This document shows, piece by piece, positions 8,193 through 18,230 of a DNA stretch of 64,000 nucleotides. The notes under the pieces are model-generated. The model had not been told where the DNA came from and searched no databases. It was given only the letters and a program-made list of their open reading frames with translations. The DNA comes from Streptomyces sp. JH34 (lineage in GTDB: Bacteria > Actinomycetota > Actinomycetes > Streptomycetales > Streptomycetaceae). The stretch is from assembly GCF_029428875.1 (NCBI RefSeq), contig NZ_JAJSOO010000001.1:3162001-3226000 (forward strand), read 5' to 3'. Numbering within the stretch: the first letter of the stretch is position 1; every line of letters begins with the position of its first letter. Position numbers and translations under genes: made by a program.

Positions 8193-9806
8193 ATGCCCCG
8201 ATTTTCCCACCGTCAGCACCTGTCCCTCCCTCCGCACCGTCCGCCCCGAGGACTCCGATTGCGCCCTTCACTCCGGCCGACCGCACTCGCCCTGCTGATC
8301 TCGGCAGCCGTTACCGGTGCTCTGTGCCTGTGGGCGGTCGCCGCCGCTCCCGCCTCGGTACGGACGCCGCTCTCCTGGGGGGCGGGGGGCGCCGCGGTGC
8401 TGCTGTGCGTCGCGGTGGCCGTCACCGTCCACACGATCGCCACCGCCCGTAACCTGCGCGCCCTGCGGGCCGCCGACTCAGAGCGCTTCACCGCCGAGAC
8501 CTCGCGGCTCGTCTCGACCTCTGCCGCCGAGGCGCAACGCTTCACCGCGGAGACGGCCCGCATCAGGGCGGCCGCCTCCGCCGAGGCGGCCAGGGTCACC
8601 GCCGAGGCCGACGACAAGGTCGCCCGCGTCACCGTCGAGGCCACCGAGCAGTACGAGCGGCTCACCGCGGAGGCCGCCCGGCTCACCGCCCGTGCCCGGC
8701 GTGCCGACAACGAGCGCTCCGCGGCGATCGCCGCCTGCGCCAACGCCGCCGGCCGGATGCAGGCCCTGTCCACGAGCATGCTCGCCGACCTGCGCGAGAT
8801 GGAGCACCGCCACACGGCGGAGGACGTGCTCGGCGACCTCCTGCACCTGGACCACCGCACGGCCCAGGGTGGCCGCCTCGCCGACTCCATCGCCGTGCTG
8901 ACCGGTGCGCGGTCCGGACGCCGCTGGGCCAAGCCGATCGTGATGGAGTCGATCCTGCGCGGCGCGATGGGCCGTATCGGCGGCTACCAGCGCATCCGCC
9001 TGCACTCGACCAGTGACGTGGCGATCGCGGGGCACGCAGCCGAGGGCATCATGCACGCCCTGGCCGAACTCCTCGACAACGCCGCCAATTTCTCGCCGCC
9101 CACCGCCGAGGTGCACGTCTACGTCGAGGAGGTGCCGGCGGGCATCGTCGTCACCGTCGAGGACAGCGGCCTCGTGATGAGCGATGTGCAGCTGCGCCGT
9201 GCCGAGCGGGCGGTCTCCGCCGACAACCAGGACCTGACCGGTATCTCCGGCACCCGGCTCGGCCTCGCCGTCGTCGGCCGGCTGGCCAGGAAGCACGGCC
9301 TCACCGTCTCCTTCCGGCCGTCGGCGCGCGGCGGCACGGGCGCGCTGATGATGCTGCCGCAGGAACTCATCTCCCGGACGCCCGCTCCTCTCCCGGAGTC
9401 CGCACGGCGCCCCGAGCCCGAGCCGGACCACGCGACGCCGCGCAGGGACGACCGGGCCCCGGCCGCCGCGACGGCGGACTCCCGTCCGGCGGCACCCGCC
9501 GGCTCACGCCCCGTGGCACCCGCGGAAGCCGGTGCCGGATCCCGTGCGGAGGCCCACCCCGGGGAGCCGGAGTCGGCGTCCGAGTCCACCGGTGCGGTCC
9601 CCCAGTTCGGCGACAGCGGTCTGCCCAAGCGGCGTCGCGGCCGCACCCTGGCCGCCGCCGAAGCACGTACCGGCAAAGCCGCCCCCGGCGAAGCCGAATC
9701 CCCCCGGCCCCGTTCCACCGACCCGAAGGTCCAGGCTGCCCGCTTCAGCACCTTCAGCCAGGCGGTACGAGCCAATTCCCCGCACCCGGAAGGCAACACC
9801 CGATGA
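8193..9806 (+). CDS. cvnA: Conservon sensor: histidine-kinase-like ATPase CvnA
   Basis: 537 aa. Two membrane segments lie near residues 30-80, followed by a long Ala/Glu/Thr-rich coiled coil (repeated FTAET/VTAEA heptads, ~90-180) and a kinase-like module. The ATPase part is clear: N-box ELLDNAANFSPP, then VTVEDSGLVM and GTRLGLAVVGRLARKHG. The C-terminal ~140 aa are disordered and Pro/Ala-rich. Conservon A proteins anchor a GTPase-like complex of CvnB, C and D at the membrane; cvn9 (rar) affects aerial growth in S. coelicolor. ATG 8193 has no strong ribosome binding site. The stop overlaps cvnB as ATGA. Confidence 0.88.
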   Translation: MPRFSHRQHLSLPPHRPPRGLRLRPSLRPTALALLISAAVTGALCLWAVAAAPASVRTPLSWGAGGAAVLLCVAVAVTVHTIATARNLRALRAADSERFTAETSRLVSTSAAEAQRFTAETARIRAAASAEAARVTAEADDKVARVTVEATEQYERLTAEAARLTARARRADNERSAAIAACANAAGRMQALSTSMLADLREMEHRHTAEDVLGDLLHLDHRTAQGGRLADSIAVLTGARSGRRWAKPIVMESILRGAMGRIGGYQRIRLHSTSDVAIAGHAAEGIMHALAELLDNAANFSPPTAEVHVYVEEVPAGIVVTVEDSGLVMSDVQLRRAERAVSADNQDLTGISGTRLGLAVVGRLARKHGLTVSFRPSARGGTGALMMLPQELISRTPAPLPESARRPEPEPDHATPRRDDRAPAAATADSRPAAPAGSRPVAPAEAGAGSRAEAHPGEPESASESTGAVPQFGDSGLPKRRRGRTLAAAEARTGKAAPGEAESPRPRSTDPKVQAARFSTFSQAVRANSPHPEGNTR

Positions 9807-10234
9807 GCGCGACCACCGACGAGAAGCTGAACTGGCTGCTGGAGGGGCTGCTCGACCGCACGCCCGGCGCCCGGCACGCCCTTGTCCTGTCCCGGGACGG
9901 CCTGAAGCTGTGCCGTACCCCCGAACTCTCCGTGGACCAGGCCGACCAGCTGGCCGCGATCTCCGCGGGCATCCAGAGCCTGTCGCACGGCGCGTCCATC
10001 GAGTTCGGTGACGGCACCGGCGGCGTACGGTCCGCGATGACCGAGTTCTACGGCGGTGTGCTGTTCATCGTCGAGGCGGGGGCGGGCGCCCACCTCGCGG
10101 TCGTGGCGGCGGAGGACTCGGACGTCGGCCTCGTCGGCCACAACATGAGCGAACTCGTCGAGCAGCTGGGTGAGTACCTCGTCGCCCCGCCGCGTGACAC
10201 GGCGGCCCCGGCCACGGAAACCGCGGACGTATGA
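9803..10234 (+). CDS. cvnB: Conservon roadblock/LC7 protein CvnB
   Basis: 143 aa, one roadblock/LC7 domain (~residues 8-125: LLDRTPGARHALVLSRDGL, then AAISAGIQSLSHGASIEFGD and GAGAHLAVVAAEDSDVGLVGHN). Roadblock proteins are scaffolds and regulators of small GTPases, like MglB with MglA. In conservons CvnB is thought to modulate CvnD. Translation is coupled: ATG 9803 overlaps the cvnA stop and its own stop overlaps the cvnC ATG. Confidence 0.93.
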   Translation: MSATTDEKLNWLLEGLLDRTPGARHALVLSRDGLKLCRTPELSVDQADQLAAISAGIQSLSHGASIEFGDGTGGVRSAMTEFYGGVLFIVEAGAGAHLAVVAAEDSDVGLVGHNMSELVEQLGEYLVAPPRDTAAPATETADV

Positions 10235-10602
10235 CGTCCGTACCGCGCCCCCGGCCCGGACGCGACGACGACCCGGACAGGCTGTACACCCTCACGGGGG
10301 GCCGCAGCCGGTCCGACTCCGCCGCGTTCGACCTGGTGACGCTCGTCGTCGCCGAGTGCGAACCGAACCCCGGGATGCAGTCGGAGCATGTCGCGATCCT
10401 GCGGATGTGCGACAGCCCCACCGCGGTCGTCGAGATCTCGGCCACCCTGAATCTGCCCGTCAGCATCGTCCGCATCATGCTCTGCGACCTGCTCGACACC
10501 GGCCGGATCAGCGCCCGCCACCCCCGTACTGCACGTGTCGCGGACCGGCTCCCCGACACCGACACCCTGGAACAGGTGCTCGTTGGACTCCGCAACCTCT
10601 GA
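10231..10602 (+). CDS. cvnC: Conservon DUF742 protein CvnC
   Basis: 123 aa. DUF742 hallmarks are DRLYTLTGGRSRSDSAAFDL near residue 20 and AVVEISATLNLPVSIVRIML, a helix-turn-helix-like segment, near residue 75, ending GRISARHP. DUF742 proteins are always found in conservons between the roadblock and GTPase genes. The fold is winged-helix-like, but no DNA target is established. The start overlaps the cvnB stop (ATGA) and the 3' end overlaps the cvnD start by 20 bp. Confidence 0.93.
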   Translation: MTSVPRPRPGRDDDPDRLYTLTGGRSRSDSAAFDLVTLVVAECEPNPGMQSEHVAILRMCDSPTAVVEISATLNLPVSIVRIMLCDLLDTGRISARHPRTARVADRLPDTDTLEQVLVGLRNL

Positions 10603-11224
10603 CCGTGCCGCCCTGCAGGCGACGGCCGACAACGGACTGAAGATCGTCGTCGTCGGCGGCTTCGGGGTCGGCAAGACCACCATGGTCCGATCCGTGAGCG
10701 AGATCCGTCCGCTCAACACGGAAGAGACCATGACCCGTGCGGGCGAGGCCGTCGACGACCTCGACGGCGTGCAGTCCAAGACGTCCACCACGGTCGCCTT
10801 CGACTTCGGCCGCATCACGCTCGACGCGCGTTCGGTCCTCTACCTCTTCGGCGCACCCGGACAGGAACGCTTCTGGTTCCTGTGGGACCGCCTGTTCTCC
10901 GGCACCCTGGGCGCCGTCGTCCTCGTCGACACGCGTCGGCTCGCCGACTCCTGGTACGCGATCGACCGGCTGGAGCACCACGGCACCCCGTTCATCGTCG
11001 CGTGCAACGACTTCGGTGGTTCGTTCCACACCGAGCAGCAGATCCGCGAGGCCCTCGACCTCTCCCCCGACGTCCCGCTCGTGGAGTGCGACGCCCGCGA
11101 CCGTTCGTCCAGCAAGTACGTCCTGATCACGCTGGTCGAGCACCTCTACGCACTCTCCGTCGCCCGGAACGAGGGCGCGGACGCGGCCCTGGCCGCCGCA
11201 AAGACCCCGGAGCCCACGCCGTGA
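10583..11224 (+). CDS. cvnD: Conservon small GTPase-like protein CvnD
   Basis: 213 aa, Ras-like P-loop fold. G1 is GGFGVGKTTMVRSVSEI, the switch-II region is LFGAPGQERFWFLWD, and the base-recognition strand is FIVACNDF. The family is the ATP/GTP-binding protein group (DUF4325-independent, MglA-like). I place the start at TTG 10583 because the residues after it (LDSATSDRAALQ) match the usual conservon D start and the upstream frame is the end of cvnC. The stop overlaps the next GTG as GTGA, so the P450 is translationally coupled. Confidence 0.88.
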   Translation: MDSATSDRAALQATADNGLKIVVVGGFGVGKTTMVRSVSEIRPLNTEETMTRAGEAVDDLDGVQSKTSTTVAFDFGRITLDARSVLYLFGAPGQERFWFLWDRLFSGTLGAVVLVDTRRLADSWYAIDRLEHHGTPFIVACNDFGGSFHTEQQIREALDLSPDVPLVECDARDRSSSKYVLITLVEHLYALSVARNEGADAALAAAKTPEPTP

Positions 11225-12456
11225 CCAAGTGCCCCGTGCCCCACGGTTCCGTTCCCCTGGCCGGGCCACGGTTCCAGACCGACCCCGTGCAGGTGTACCG
11301 GGAGATGCGCCGCGACCACGGCGCCGTGGCCCCGGTCGTGCTCGACGGGGACATACCCGCCTGGCTGATCGTCGGTTACCGCGAACTGCACCAGGTCACC
11401 AACGACCCGGTGCTCTTCAGCCGGGACTCGGACCTGTGGAACCAGTGGGACAACATCCCGGACGGCTGGCCGCTGCGACCGATGATCGGCCGCAAGCAGC
11501 CGTCGATCCTCTACACCGTCGGTGAGCGCCACACCGTTCGCGCGGCCATGATCAGCAACGCGCTGGAGGCCGTCGACCCGTTCACGCTGAAGCGGTACGC
11601 CGAGGAGTTCGCCGACGGCCTCATCGACCGGTTCTGCGCGACCGGGCGGACCGACATCATCGCCGAGTACGCGATGCTGCTCCCCGCCCGTGTCCTGGCC
11701 AAGCTCTACGGCTTCAGCGACGAGGTCGGCGGTCCGCTCGTGGGGGCGCTCAACGACATGATCGACGGCCGTGAGCGGGCCCTGGCCGGCCAGCAGCACC
11801 TCGGCACGGCGATGTACCAGCTCCTGGCCGACAAGCACGCCGAGCCCGACGACGACGTCGTGACCAGGATGCTGGACGACCCCGGCGGCTTCAGCGACGA
11901 GGAGATCGCCCAGGACCTCATGGTCATGATGGCGGCCGGCCACCAGCCCACCGCCGACTGGATCGGCAACTCGCTGCGGCTGATGCTGGTCGACGACCGC
12001 TTCGCCGCCTCGCTCTCCGGCGGCCGGCACAGCGTCGCCGAGGCGATGAACGAGGTCCTCTGGGAGGACACCCCGACGCAGAACGTGGCCGGCCGCTGGG
12101 CGTCCCGCGACACCCACCTCGGCGGACGCCACATCCGCGCGGGCGACATGCTGCTCCTCGGCATCGCAGCGGCCAACGCCGACCCGCAGGTGCGCACCGA
12201 CGGCTCCACGCTGACCGGCGGCAACAACGCCTTCCTCTCCTTCGGCCACGGCGAGCACCGCTGCCCGTTCCCGGCCCAGGAGACCGCCGAGGTCATCGCC
12301 CGTACGGGCATCGAGGTACTCCTGGACCGGCTCCCGGACATCGACCTCGACGTCCCCGAGAACCAGCTGACCCAGCGCCCGTCCCCGTGGCTGCGCGGGC
12401 TGACGGACCTGCCTGTGCACTTCACGCCCACCCCTGCGCTCGGAGGCCAGAAATGA
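11221..12456 (+). CDS. Cytochrome P450 of the conservon, lacking the ExxR arginine (CYP157-like)
   Basis: 411 aa. The heme-cysteine loop is FLSFGHGEHRCPFPAQE, with the Cys ligand. The K-helix, normally ExxR, reads NEVLWEDTPTQ, so Trp replaces the invariant Arg. The I-helix reads AAGHQPTADW, without the usual acid-Thr pair. The residue two after the Cys is Phe rather than Gly. Loss of ExxR is documented for the CYP157 family of Streptomyces, which sits in conservons. The protein may bind heme in an altered way or serve as a partner rather than a standard monooxygenase. The substrate is unknown. Coupled to cvnD by GTGA and to the next P450 by ATGA. Confidence 0.9.
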   Translation: MTKCPVPHGSVPLAGPRFQTDPVQVYREMRRDHGAVAPVVLDGDIPAWLIVGYRELHQVTNDPVLFSRDSDLWNQWDNIPDGWPLRPMIGRKQPSILYTVGERHTVRAAMISNALEAVDPFTLKRYAEEFADGLIDRFCATGRTDIIAEYAMLLPARVLAKLYGFSDEVGGPLVGALNDMIDGRERALAGQQHLGTAMYQLLADKHAEPDDDVVTRMLDDPGGFSDEEIAQDLMVMMAAGHQPTADWIGNSLRLMLVDDRFAASLSGGRHSVAEAMNEVLWEDTPTQNVAGRWASRDTHLGGRHIRAGDMLLLGIAAANADPQVRTDGSTLTGGNNAFLSFGHGEHRCPFPAQETAEVIARTGIEVLLDRLPDIDLDVPENQLTQRPSPWLRGLTDLPVHFTPTPALGGQK

Positions 12457-13661
12457 CCCGGATCGCCCTCGATCCCCTCGTCGCCGACCTCGACGGCGAG
12501 AGTGCCGCGCTGCGCGCCGCCGGCCCGCTGGCCGAGGTGGAGCTCCCCGGCGGTGTGCACTGCTACGCGGTGACGCGTCACGCGGAGGCCCGTCAGCTGC
12601 TGACCGACAGCCGTGTGGTCAAGGACATCAACGTCTGGAACGCCTGGCAGCGCGGCGAGATCCCGATGGACTGGCCGCTGATCGGTCTCGTGAACCCGGG
12701 CCGTTCCATGCTGACGGTCGACGGCGCCGACCACCGCCGGCTGCGCACCCTGATCGCCCAGGCGCTGACGGTGAAGCGGGTGGAGCGGCTGCGCTCCGGC
12801 ATCGAGGCGCTCACGAACGCCTCCCTGGACCGGCTCGCGGCACTGCCCGAGGGCGAGCCGGTTGACCTGAAGGCGGAGTTCGCGTACCCGCTGCCGATGA
12901 ACGTCATCAGCGAGCTGATGGGCGTGGACGCGTCCGACCACCCCCGGCTCAAGGAGCTGTTCGAGAAGTTCTTCTCGACGCAGACCCCGCCGGAGGAGGT
13001 CCCGCAGATGATGGCGGACCTCGGCACGCTCTTCACGAAGATCGTCGACGACAAGCGGGCGAACCCGGGCGACGACCTGACCAGCGCCCTGATCGCGGCG
13101 TCCGAGGACGGCGACCACCTCACCGACGAGGAGATCGTCAACACGCTGCAGCTCATCATCGCGGCCGGTCACGAGACCACGATCAGCCTGGTCGTCAACG
13201 TCGTCGAGGCGCTCCAGACCCACCCCGAGCAGCGCAGGCGGGTGTTGAGCGGCGAGGTGCCGTGGGAGAACGTGATCGAGGAGACGCTGCGCTGGAACAC
13301 CCCGACCTCTCACGTCCTGATCCGCTTCGCGACCGAGGACATCGAGGTCGGTGACAAGGTCCTGCCGAAGGGTGAGGGCCTGATCGTCTCCTTCGGGGCA
13401 CTGGGCCGCGACGAGCAGCAGTACGGCCCGACCGCCGGTGAGTTCGACATCACCCGCTCCCCGAACCGGCACATCGCCTTCGGCCACGGTCCGCACGTCT
13501 GCCCGGGCGCCGCGCTGTCCCGGCTGGAGGCCGGGGTCGCCCTGCCCGCGCTGTACGAGCGCTTCCCGGACCTGGACCTCGCGGTACCGGCCTCCGAGCT
13601 GCGGAACAAGCCGATCGTGACCCAGAACGACCTGCACGAGCTGCCCGTCGATCTGGGCTGA
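12453..13661 (+). CDS. Cytochrome P450 of the conservon (CYP154-like, canonical motifs)
   Basis: 402 aa with all standard signatures: I-helix LIIAAGHETTISL, K-helix EETLRWNTP (ExxR intact), and heme loop IAFGHGPHVCPGAALSRLEA. It thus contrasts with the preceding P450, which lacks ExxR. CYP157/CYP154 pairs at the end of conservons are known in Streptomyces; the physiological substrate is not established. ATG 12453 overlaps the upstream stop and follows CGGAGGCCAGAA. It is the last gene of the six-gene operon. Confidence 0.92.
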   Translation: MTRIALDPLVADLDGESAALRAAGPLAEVELPGGVHCYAVTRHAEARQLLTDSRVVKDINVWNAWQRGEIPMDWPLIGLVNPGRSMLTVDGADHRRLRTLIAQALTVKRVERLRSGIEALTNASLDRLAALPEGEPVDLKAEFAYPLPMNVISELMGVDASDHPRLKELFEKFFSTQTPPEEVPQMMADLGTLFTKIVDDKRANPGDDLTSALIAASEDGDHLTDEEIVNTLQLIIAAGHETTISLVVNVVEALQTHPEQRRRVLSGEVPWENVIEETLRWNTPTSHVLIRFATEDIEVGDKVLPKGEGLIVSFGALGRDEQQYGPTAGEFDITRSPNRHIAFGHGPHVCPGAALSRLEAGVALPALYERFPDLDLAVPASELRNKPIVTQNDLHELPVDLG

Positions 13662-14888
<1,227 letters not shown>

Positions 14889-14906
14889 CGGTCACCCGCA
14901 CGAGGC

Positions 14907-14940
14907 GGCCCCGCACACTCCGGTGTGCGGGGCCGTTTCT
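14907..14940 (+). terminator. serC terminator
   Basis: A perfect 12-bp stem (GGCCCCGCACAC / GTGTGCGGGGCC) with a TCCG tetraloop, followed by GTTTCT, 18 bases after the serC stop. Confidence 0.85.
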
Positions 14941-15037
14941 GCTTCACTCGCCAGGGTGGCGCCTTCGCAGGACGCCCCTCGGGGGCCCGCCGTCCTACGA
15001 TGATGCTCTCGACACCAGCCGTCCCAGGAGGCCCGCA

Positions 15038-15652
15038 ATGTCTGCAGCAGCAGCAGTCGAGCACCCCTGTGACGATGAGCCGGAACCCATGCTCGTGACG
15101 GCGAACCGTCTCATGGGGCAGCTTCCGGGTCATCGCGTCGAGATCATCGGAGGCGTCATCACCGTGGCCCCACCCCCGGACGGCCCGCACGCGAATGCGC
15201 TGACCACACTCATGATCCCCATTCTGGCCGCCGGCCTGCACGGCGAGGAGACCCGCGTCCTCCAGGCGATCGGCCTGTGGCTGCCCGGCGGCCCGGAGGA
15301 CTACGCCATCCCGGATCTCGCCGTCGTGGACGCGGACTTCGACGAGCATCTCGTCGAGAACAACTGCTACGACCCGGCCGTCTTCCGCCTCGTCCTCGAG
15401 GTGACGTCCGGAAACTACAAGAGCGACCTGCGGCACAAGGTCTCCGCGTACGCCGAGGCGAAGGTTCCCGTGTACGTGGTCCTGGACCGGCGCCACGGGC
15501 GCCTGCACGTCCTGACGGAACCCACCGGCTGCACGTACGACAGTCACGAGGTGTACGCCCCCGGCCAGTCGGCCGAGCTCCCCCCGTCGATCGGTGCGGA
15601 CCTGACTCTGGACGTCGCCGAGCTGGTCGAGGCGGGCCGCCCCCGCACGTGA
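15038..15652 (+). CDS. Uma2-family (DUF820) PD-(D/E)XK nuclease-like protein
   Basis: 204 aa. Typical Uma2 layout: HRVEIIGGVITVAPPPDGPH, then YAIPDLAVVDADFD, LVLEVTSGNYKSDLRHKVSAY and VYVVLDRRHGRLHVL. The D...E-V-x-S...K pattern is the nuclease core. The family is widespread and amplified in cyanobacteria and actinomycetes; its biological target is unknown. The start ATG 15038 follows CCAGGAGGCCCGCA. A TACGAT at 14996-15001 could be the -10. It is convergent with the phosphatase gene at 15693. Confidence 0.88.
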   Translation: MSAAAAVEHPCDDEPEPMLVTANRLMGQLPGHRVEIIGGVITVAPPPDGPHANALTTLMIPILAAGLHGEETRVLQAIGLWLPGGPEDYAIPDLAVVDADFDEHLVENNCYDPAVFRLVLEVTSGNYKSDLRHKVSAYAEAKVPVYVVLDRRHGRLHVLTEPTGCTYDSHEVYAPGQSAELPPSIGADLTLDVAELVEAGRPRT

Positions 15653-15692
15653 GGGCGCTACGGCTCGCCGGGGATCGCGCCCGCTCCAAGCG

Positions 15693-17429
15693 TCAGCGCT
15701 CGCCCTGGACCACGCGGACGGCGAGCACCGCCACGTCGTCGCGTTGCGGGGCGTCCCTCAGTCCGTGGGAGAGCGCGTCCAGGAGCAGCGGCAGGGGTTT
15801 GTCGCCGTGTTCGGCGAGGGCGGAGGCCGTCTCCCTGATGCCCACGTCGATGTCTTCGTCGCGGCGCTCGACCAGCCCGTCGGTGTACAGCAGGAGCACG
15901 CTGTCCCGGGGAAGGTCGTGGGTGTGGTCGTGCCGGGCCAGGTAGTTCGACGCGCCGAGGAGGAGGAGGTCGTGCTCGCCCAGGGCCGAGACGCGGCCGT
16001 CGGGTGCGCGCAGCAGCGGCGGCGGATGTCCGGCGTTGGACCAGGTCAGTCGCCACCGGCCGCCGTCGGGGTCGAGGCGGGCGTGCACCGCGGTGGCGCC
16101 GGGGCCCAGGGGCAGCACTTCCAGGGCGCGGTCGACCGCGTCCAGCGCGACGGCGGGTGAGTGCGTGCGGTGGTCGAGGCTGGCCTGGCGGAGCATGCTG
16201 CGGACCTGGCCCATCACGGTGGCGGCCTGGACGTCGTGTCCGATGATGTCGCCGACGGACAGCATCACTGCGGGCTGCGTGGCGGCCGGGGACGGTGGCA
16301 GCTGGTAGGCGTCGTACCAGTCGCCCCCCACCATGTCCTGGTCGGTGGCCGGGAGGTACAGGGCGGCCATGTCGAGGCCCGGCACGGTCGGCAGATCGGT
16401 CAGCATGGAGGCCTGGAGCTGTTCGGCGGTGCTGAGCCGGTTCGCCACGAACCTGGTGCGCTCCACCGCCTGGCTCACGTATCCGGCCACCGCGGTGAGG
16501 ACAGCCTCCTCCGTCAGCGCCAGGACGTGCGTGCGGGACCAGCACCACGTCAGCACCCCGCGGCCGTTCAGCAGCGGAACGCACAGGGCGGACCTCAGCC
16601 CCAGCGAGTCGTACCCGGCGACGGCCTCGGGGCTGTAGCCGGCCACGAGTTCGTCGTGGTCGGGCACGAAGAGGGTGCGCTGTTCCCGCATGGCCTGGGC
16701 GCTGGGGAAACCGGCGCCCAGGTCCAGGCGGTCCACCTCGGCCTCCACCGGACGCACGTCGTCCGGGTCGACCACACGCCACAGCCCCTGGCCGTCCGCG
16801 AGGAGCAGGCCGACGAAGGACGGCTCGGCGGGCCCTCGGAACAGGTTGCGCAGGCGGCGGGTGAGGTCCGTCAGGTCACGCGCGTGAGCGAGTTCGACCG
16901 AGGCGCGCAGCAGGAGGGCGGCGTGGTCGCGGTCCCGGCGCATCAGTTCGGTGGCGATCCTCATGCGCAGCTCCACCGAGCAGGCCGCCGTGAGGTCCTC
17001 GAGGTCCTGCATTTCGTCCGCGGTCCACTCCCGGGGCGCGTGGTCGATGGCGCAGAGCGAGCCGAGGACGTGTCCGTCGGCGTCGGTGAGCGGCAGGCCC
17101 GCGTACGCGATCACCCGGAGGTCGGGGATGGCGAGGCTGGCGCAGGTGTTGGGATGCAGCCGGGTGTCGGCGAGGATCAGTGGCCGGCCGTCGATGACGA
17201 CGTGCTGGCAGAACGAGTGGCTCAGCGGGGTCTCACGCCGCGCTGCCCAGGGTTCGTCGAGGCCGATCATGCCGGGGAAGACCTGCCGGTCGGTCTCCAG
17301 CAGCGAGACCATGGCGACCGGGACGTTCAGGAGCCGGGAGACGAGCCGGGCGAACCGGTCCATACCGGGATCGGGCGCCGCTGACAACCCTGCGAGCCGC
17401 AGGGCCTCCAGCCTCCCGAAATCACCCAC
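15693..17429 (-). CDS. GAF-domain PP2C-type (SpoIIE-like) serine/threonine phosphatase
   Basis: 578 aa. An N-terminal GAF domain (~residues 12-160, with HSFCQHVV and GSLCAIDH) is followed by a second GAF-like domain (~170-330) and a SpoIIE/PP2C catalytic domain (~345-578). Metal-site motifs are DMVGGDWYDAYQL, SVGDIIGHDVQAA, LTWSNAGHPPPLL, LLLYTDGLVERRDEDID and QRDDVAVLAVRV. Such enzymes dephosphorylate anti-anti-sigma (STAS) proteins. The start at GTG 17427-17429 is chosen because GGAGGCCTTGGG precedes it; open frame continues upstream without a ribosome binding site. Confidence 0.92.
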   Translation of the reverse strand: MGDFGRLEALRLAGLSAAPDPGMDRFARLVSRLLNVPVAMVSLLETDRQVFPGMIGLDEPWAARRETPLSHSFCQHVVIDGRPLILADTRLHPNTCASLAIPDLRVIAYAGLPLTDADGHVLGSLCAIDHAPREWTADEMQDLEDLTAACSVELRMRIATELMRRDRDHAALLLRASVELAHARDLTDLTRRLRNLFRGPAEPSFVGLLLADGQGLWRVVDPDDVRPVEAEVDRLDLGAGFPSAQAMREQRTLFVPDHDELVAGYSPEAVAGYDSLGLRSALCVPLLNGRGVLTWCWSRTHVLALTEEAVLTAVAGYVSQAVERTRFVANRLSTAEQLQASMLTDLPTVPGLDMAALYLPATDQDMVGGDWYDAYQLPPSPAATQPAVMLSVGDIIGHDVQAATVMGQVRSMLRQASLDHRTHSPAVALDAVDRALEVLPLGPGATAVHARLDPDGGRWRLTWSNAGHPPPLLRAPDGRVSALGEHDLLLLGASNYLARHDHTHDLPRDSVLLLYTDGLVERRDEDIDVGIRETASALAEHGDKPLPLLLDALSHGLRDAPQRDDVAVLAVRVVQGER

Positions 17430-17519
17430 CCCAAGGCCTCCGTCGTTCGCCTGGCAGGAGCCGCGGTGTCCGCGCACCACTCACTACGACGGTATAAGAC
17501 AATTCCCGCCATGTCGTGA

Positions 17520-18074
17520 TCAGGGGCGGTACCCGAGCTCCGCCGCCCTTCCCGGCGCGACCTCCCGGGAGACGTCGCGCCGCCAGCACACCTCGCCGTC
17601 CTCCCACTCATCCGTCGGCAGCAGCCCCGCCGCGGAGGCCACGGCGGCGGAGGCCACGTGGTCCGGATGGATGTGGGCGACGAAGGTGGTGACGGGGCTC
17701 CGCTCCCGCAGGTACCGGACCAGACCCGCCGCCGCCTCCTTCGCGTAGCCCCTGCCCTGCCAGGGTGTCCCGACCACCCAGGCCAGCTCCGCCCGCGCCC
17801 CGCGCACGGTGGCCTGGACGTATCCGGCCAGGCATCCGTCGGTGCGCACCCGGAGCACCCAGTTCCACCAGAGCTCGGCGGGGTCGGGCGACCCGGCGCT
17901 CTGGCGCTCGTAGCGGGCGCGCAGGGCTTCCGGGTCCTCGGGGGTGCCTCCCGTGTAGGTGTGCAGGGCGGGGTCGAAGAGGGCGGCGGCCATCTCCCGC
18001 GCGTGTGCGACGTCGAGCGGCAGCGCGTCGAGGCGGGAAGTGGCGAAGGGCTCGAGGGCACCGTTGACCTGCAT
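17520..18074 (-). CDS. GNAT-family N-acetyltransferase
   Basis: 184 aa. The acetyl-CoA-binding motif is LAWVVGTPWQGRGYAKEAAA (V-x-x-x-x-Q-G-R-G-Y-A form). It is followed by FVAHIHPDHVASAAVASAAGLLP, the usual second-half helix. This resembles the RimJ/RimL-type GNAT_3 group. The substrate is unknown. ATG 18072-18074 lies just after a leaderless-type promoter. Confidence 0.9.
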   Translation of the reverse strand: MQVNGALEPFATSRLDALPLDVAHAREMAAALFDPALHTYTGGTPEDPEALRARYERQSAGSPDPAELWWNWVLRVRTDGCLAGYVQATVRGARAELAWVVGTPWQGRGYAKEAAAGLVRYLRERSPVTTFVAHIHPDHVASAAVASAAGLLPTDEWEDGEVCWRRDVSREVAPGRAAELGYRP

Positions 18075-18095
18075 GGGGCGGAGCCTAGCCGCCCC
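18075..18095 (-). promoter_or_regulatory. Leaderless GNAT promoter inside a 7-bp dyad
   Basis: On the minus strand TAGGCT (plus 18082-18087) lies 7 bases before the ATG. It is flanked by perfect arms GGGGCGG and CCGCCCC, so a dyad spans the -10 box and could hold a repressor. Confidence 0.4.
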
Positions 18096-18230
18096 ACCCC
18101 CGCCCGGGGCCGGAAGCCCGCGCACCGCCGCGGGAAGACCGGCGCCGCGCAGCTGACGGCTGAAAGGCACTGCTGCGGCAGCGCACGGATCGAGGTTCGA
18201 AAAGCCCGGATCGCCCATTTTTGCTGCACC

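Noticed and set aside
7965..8237. A 90-codon minus-strand frame in the AT-rich region before cvnA
   Set aside because: No ribosome binding site, no motif, and it overlaps the 5' end of cvnA.
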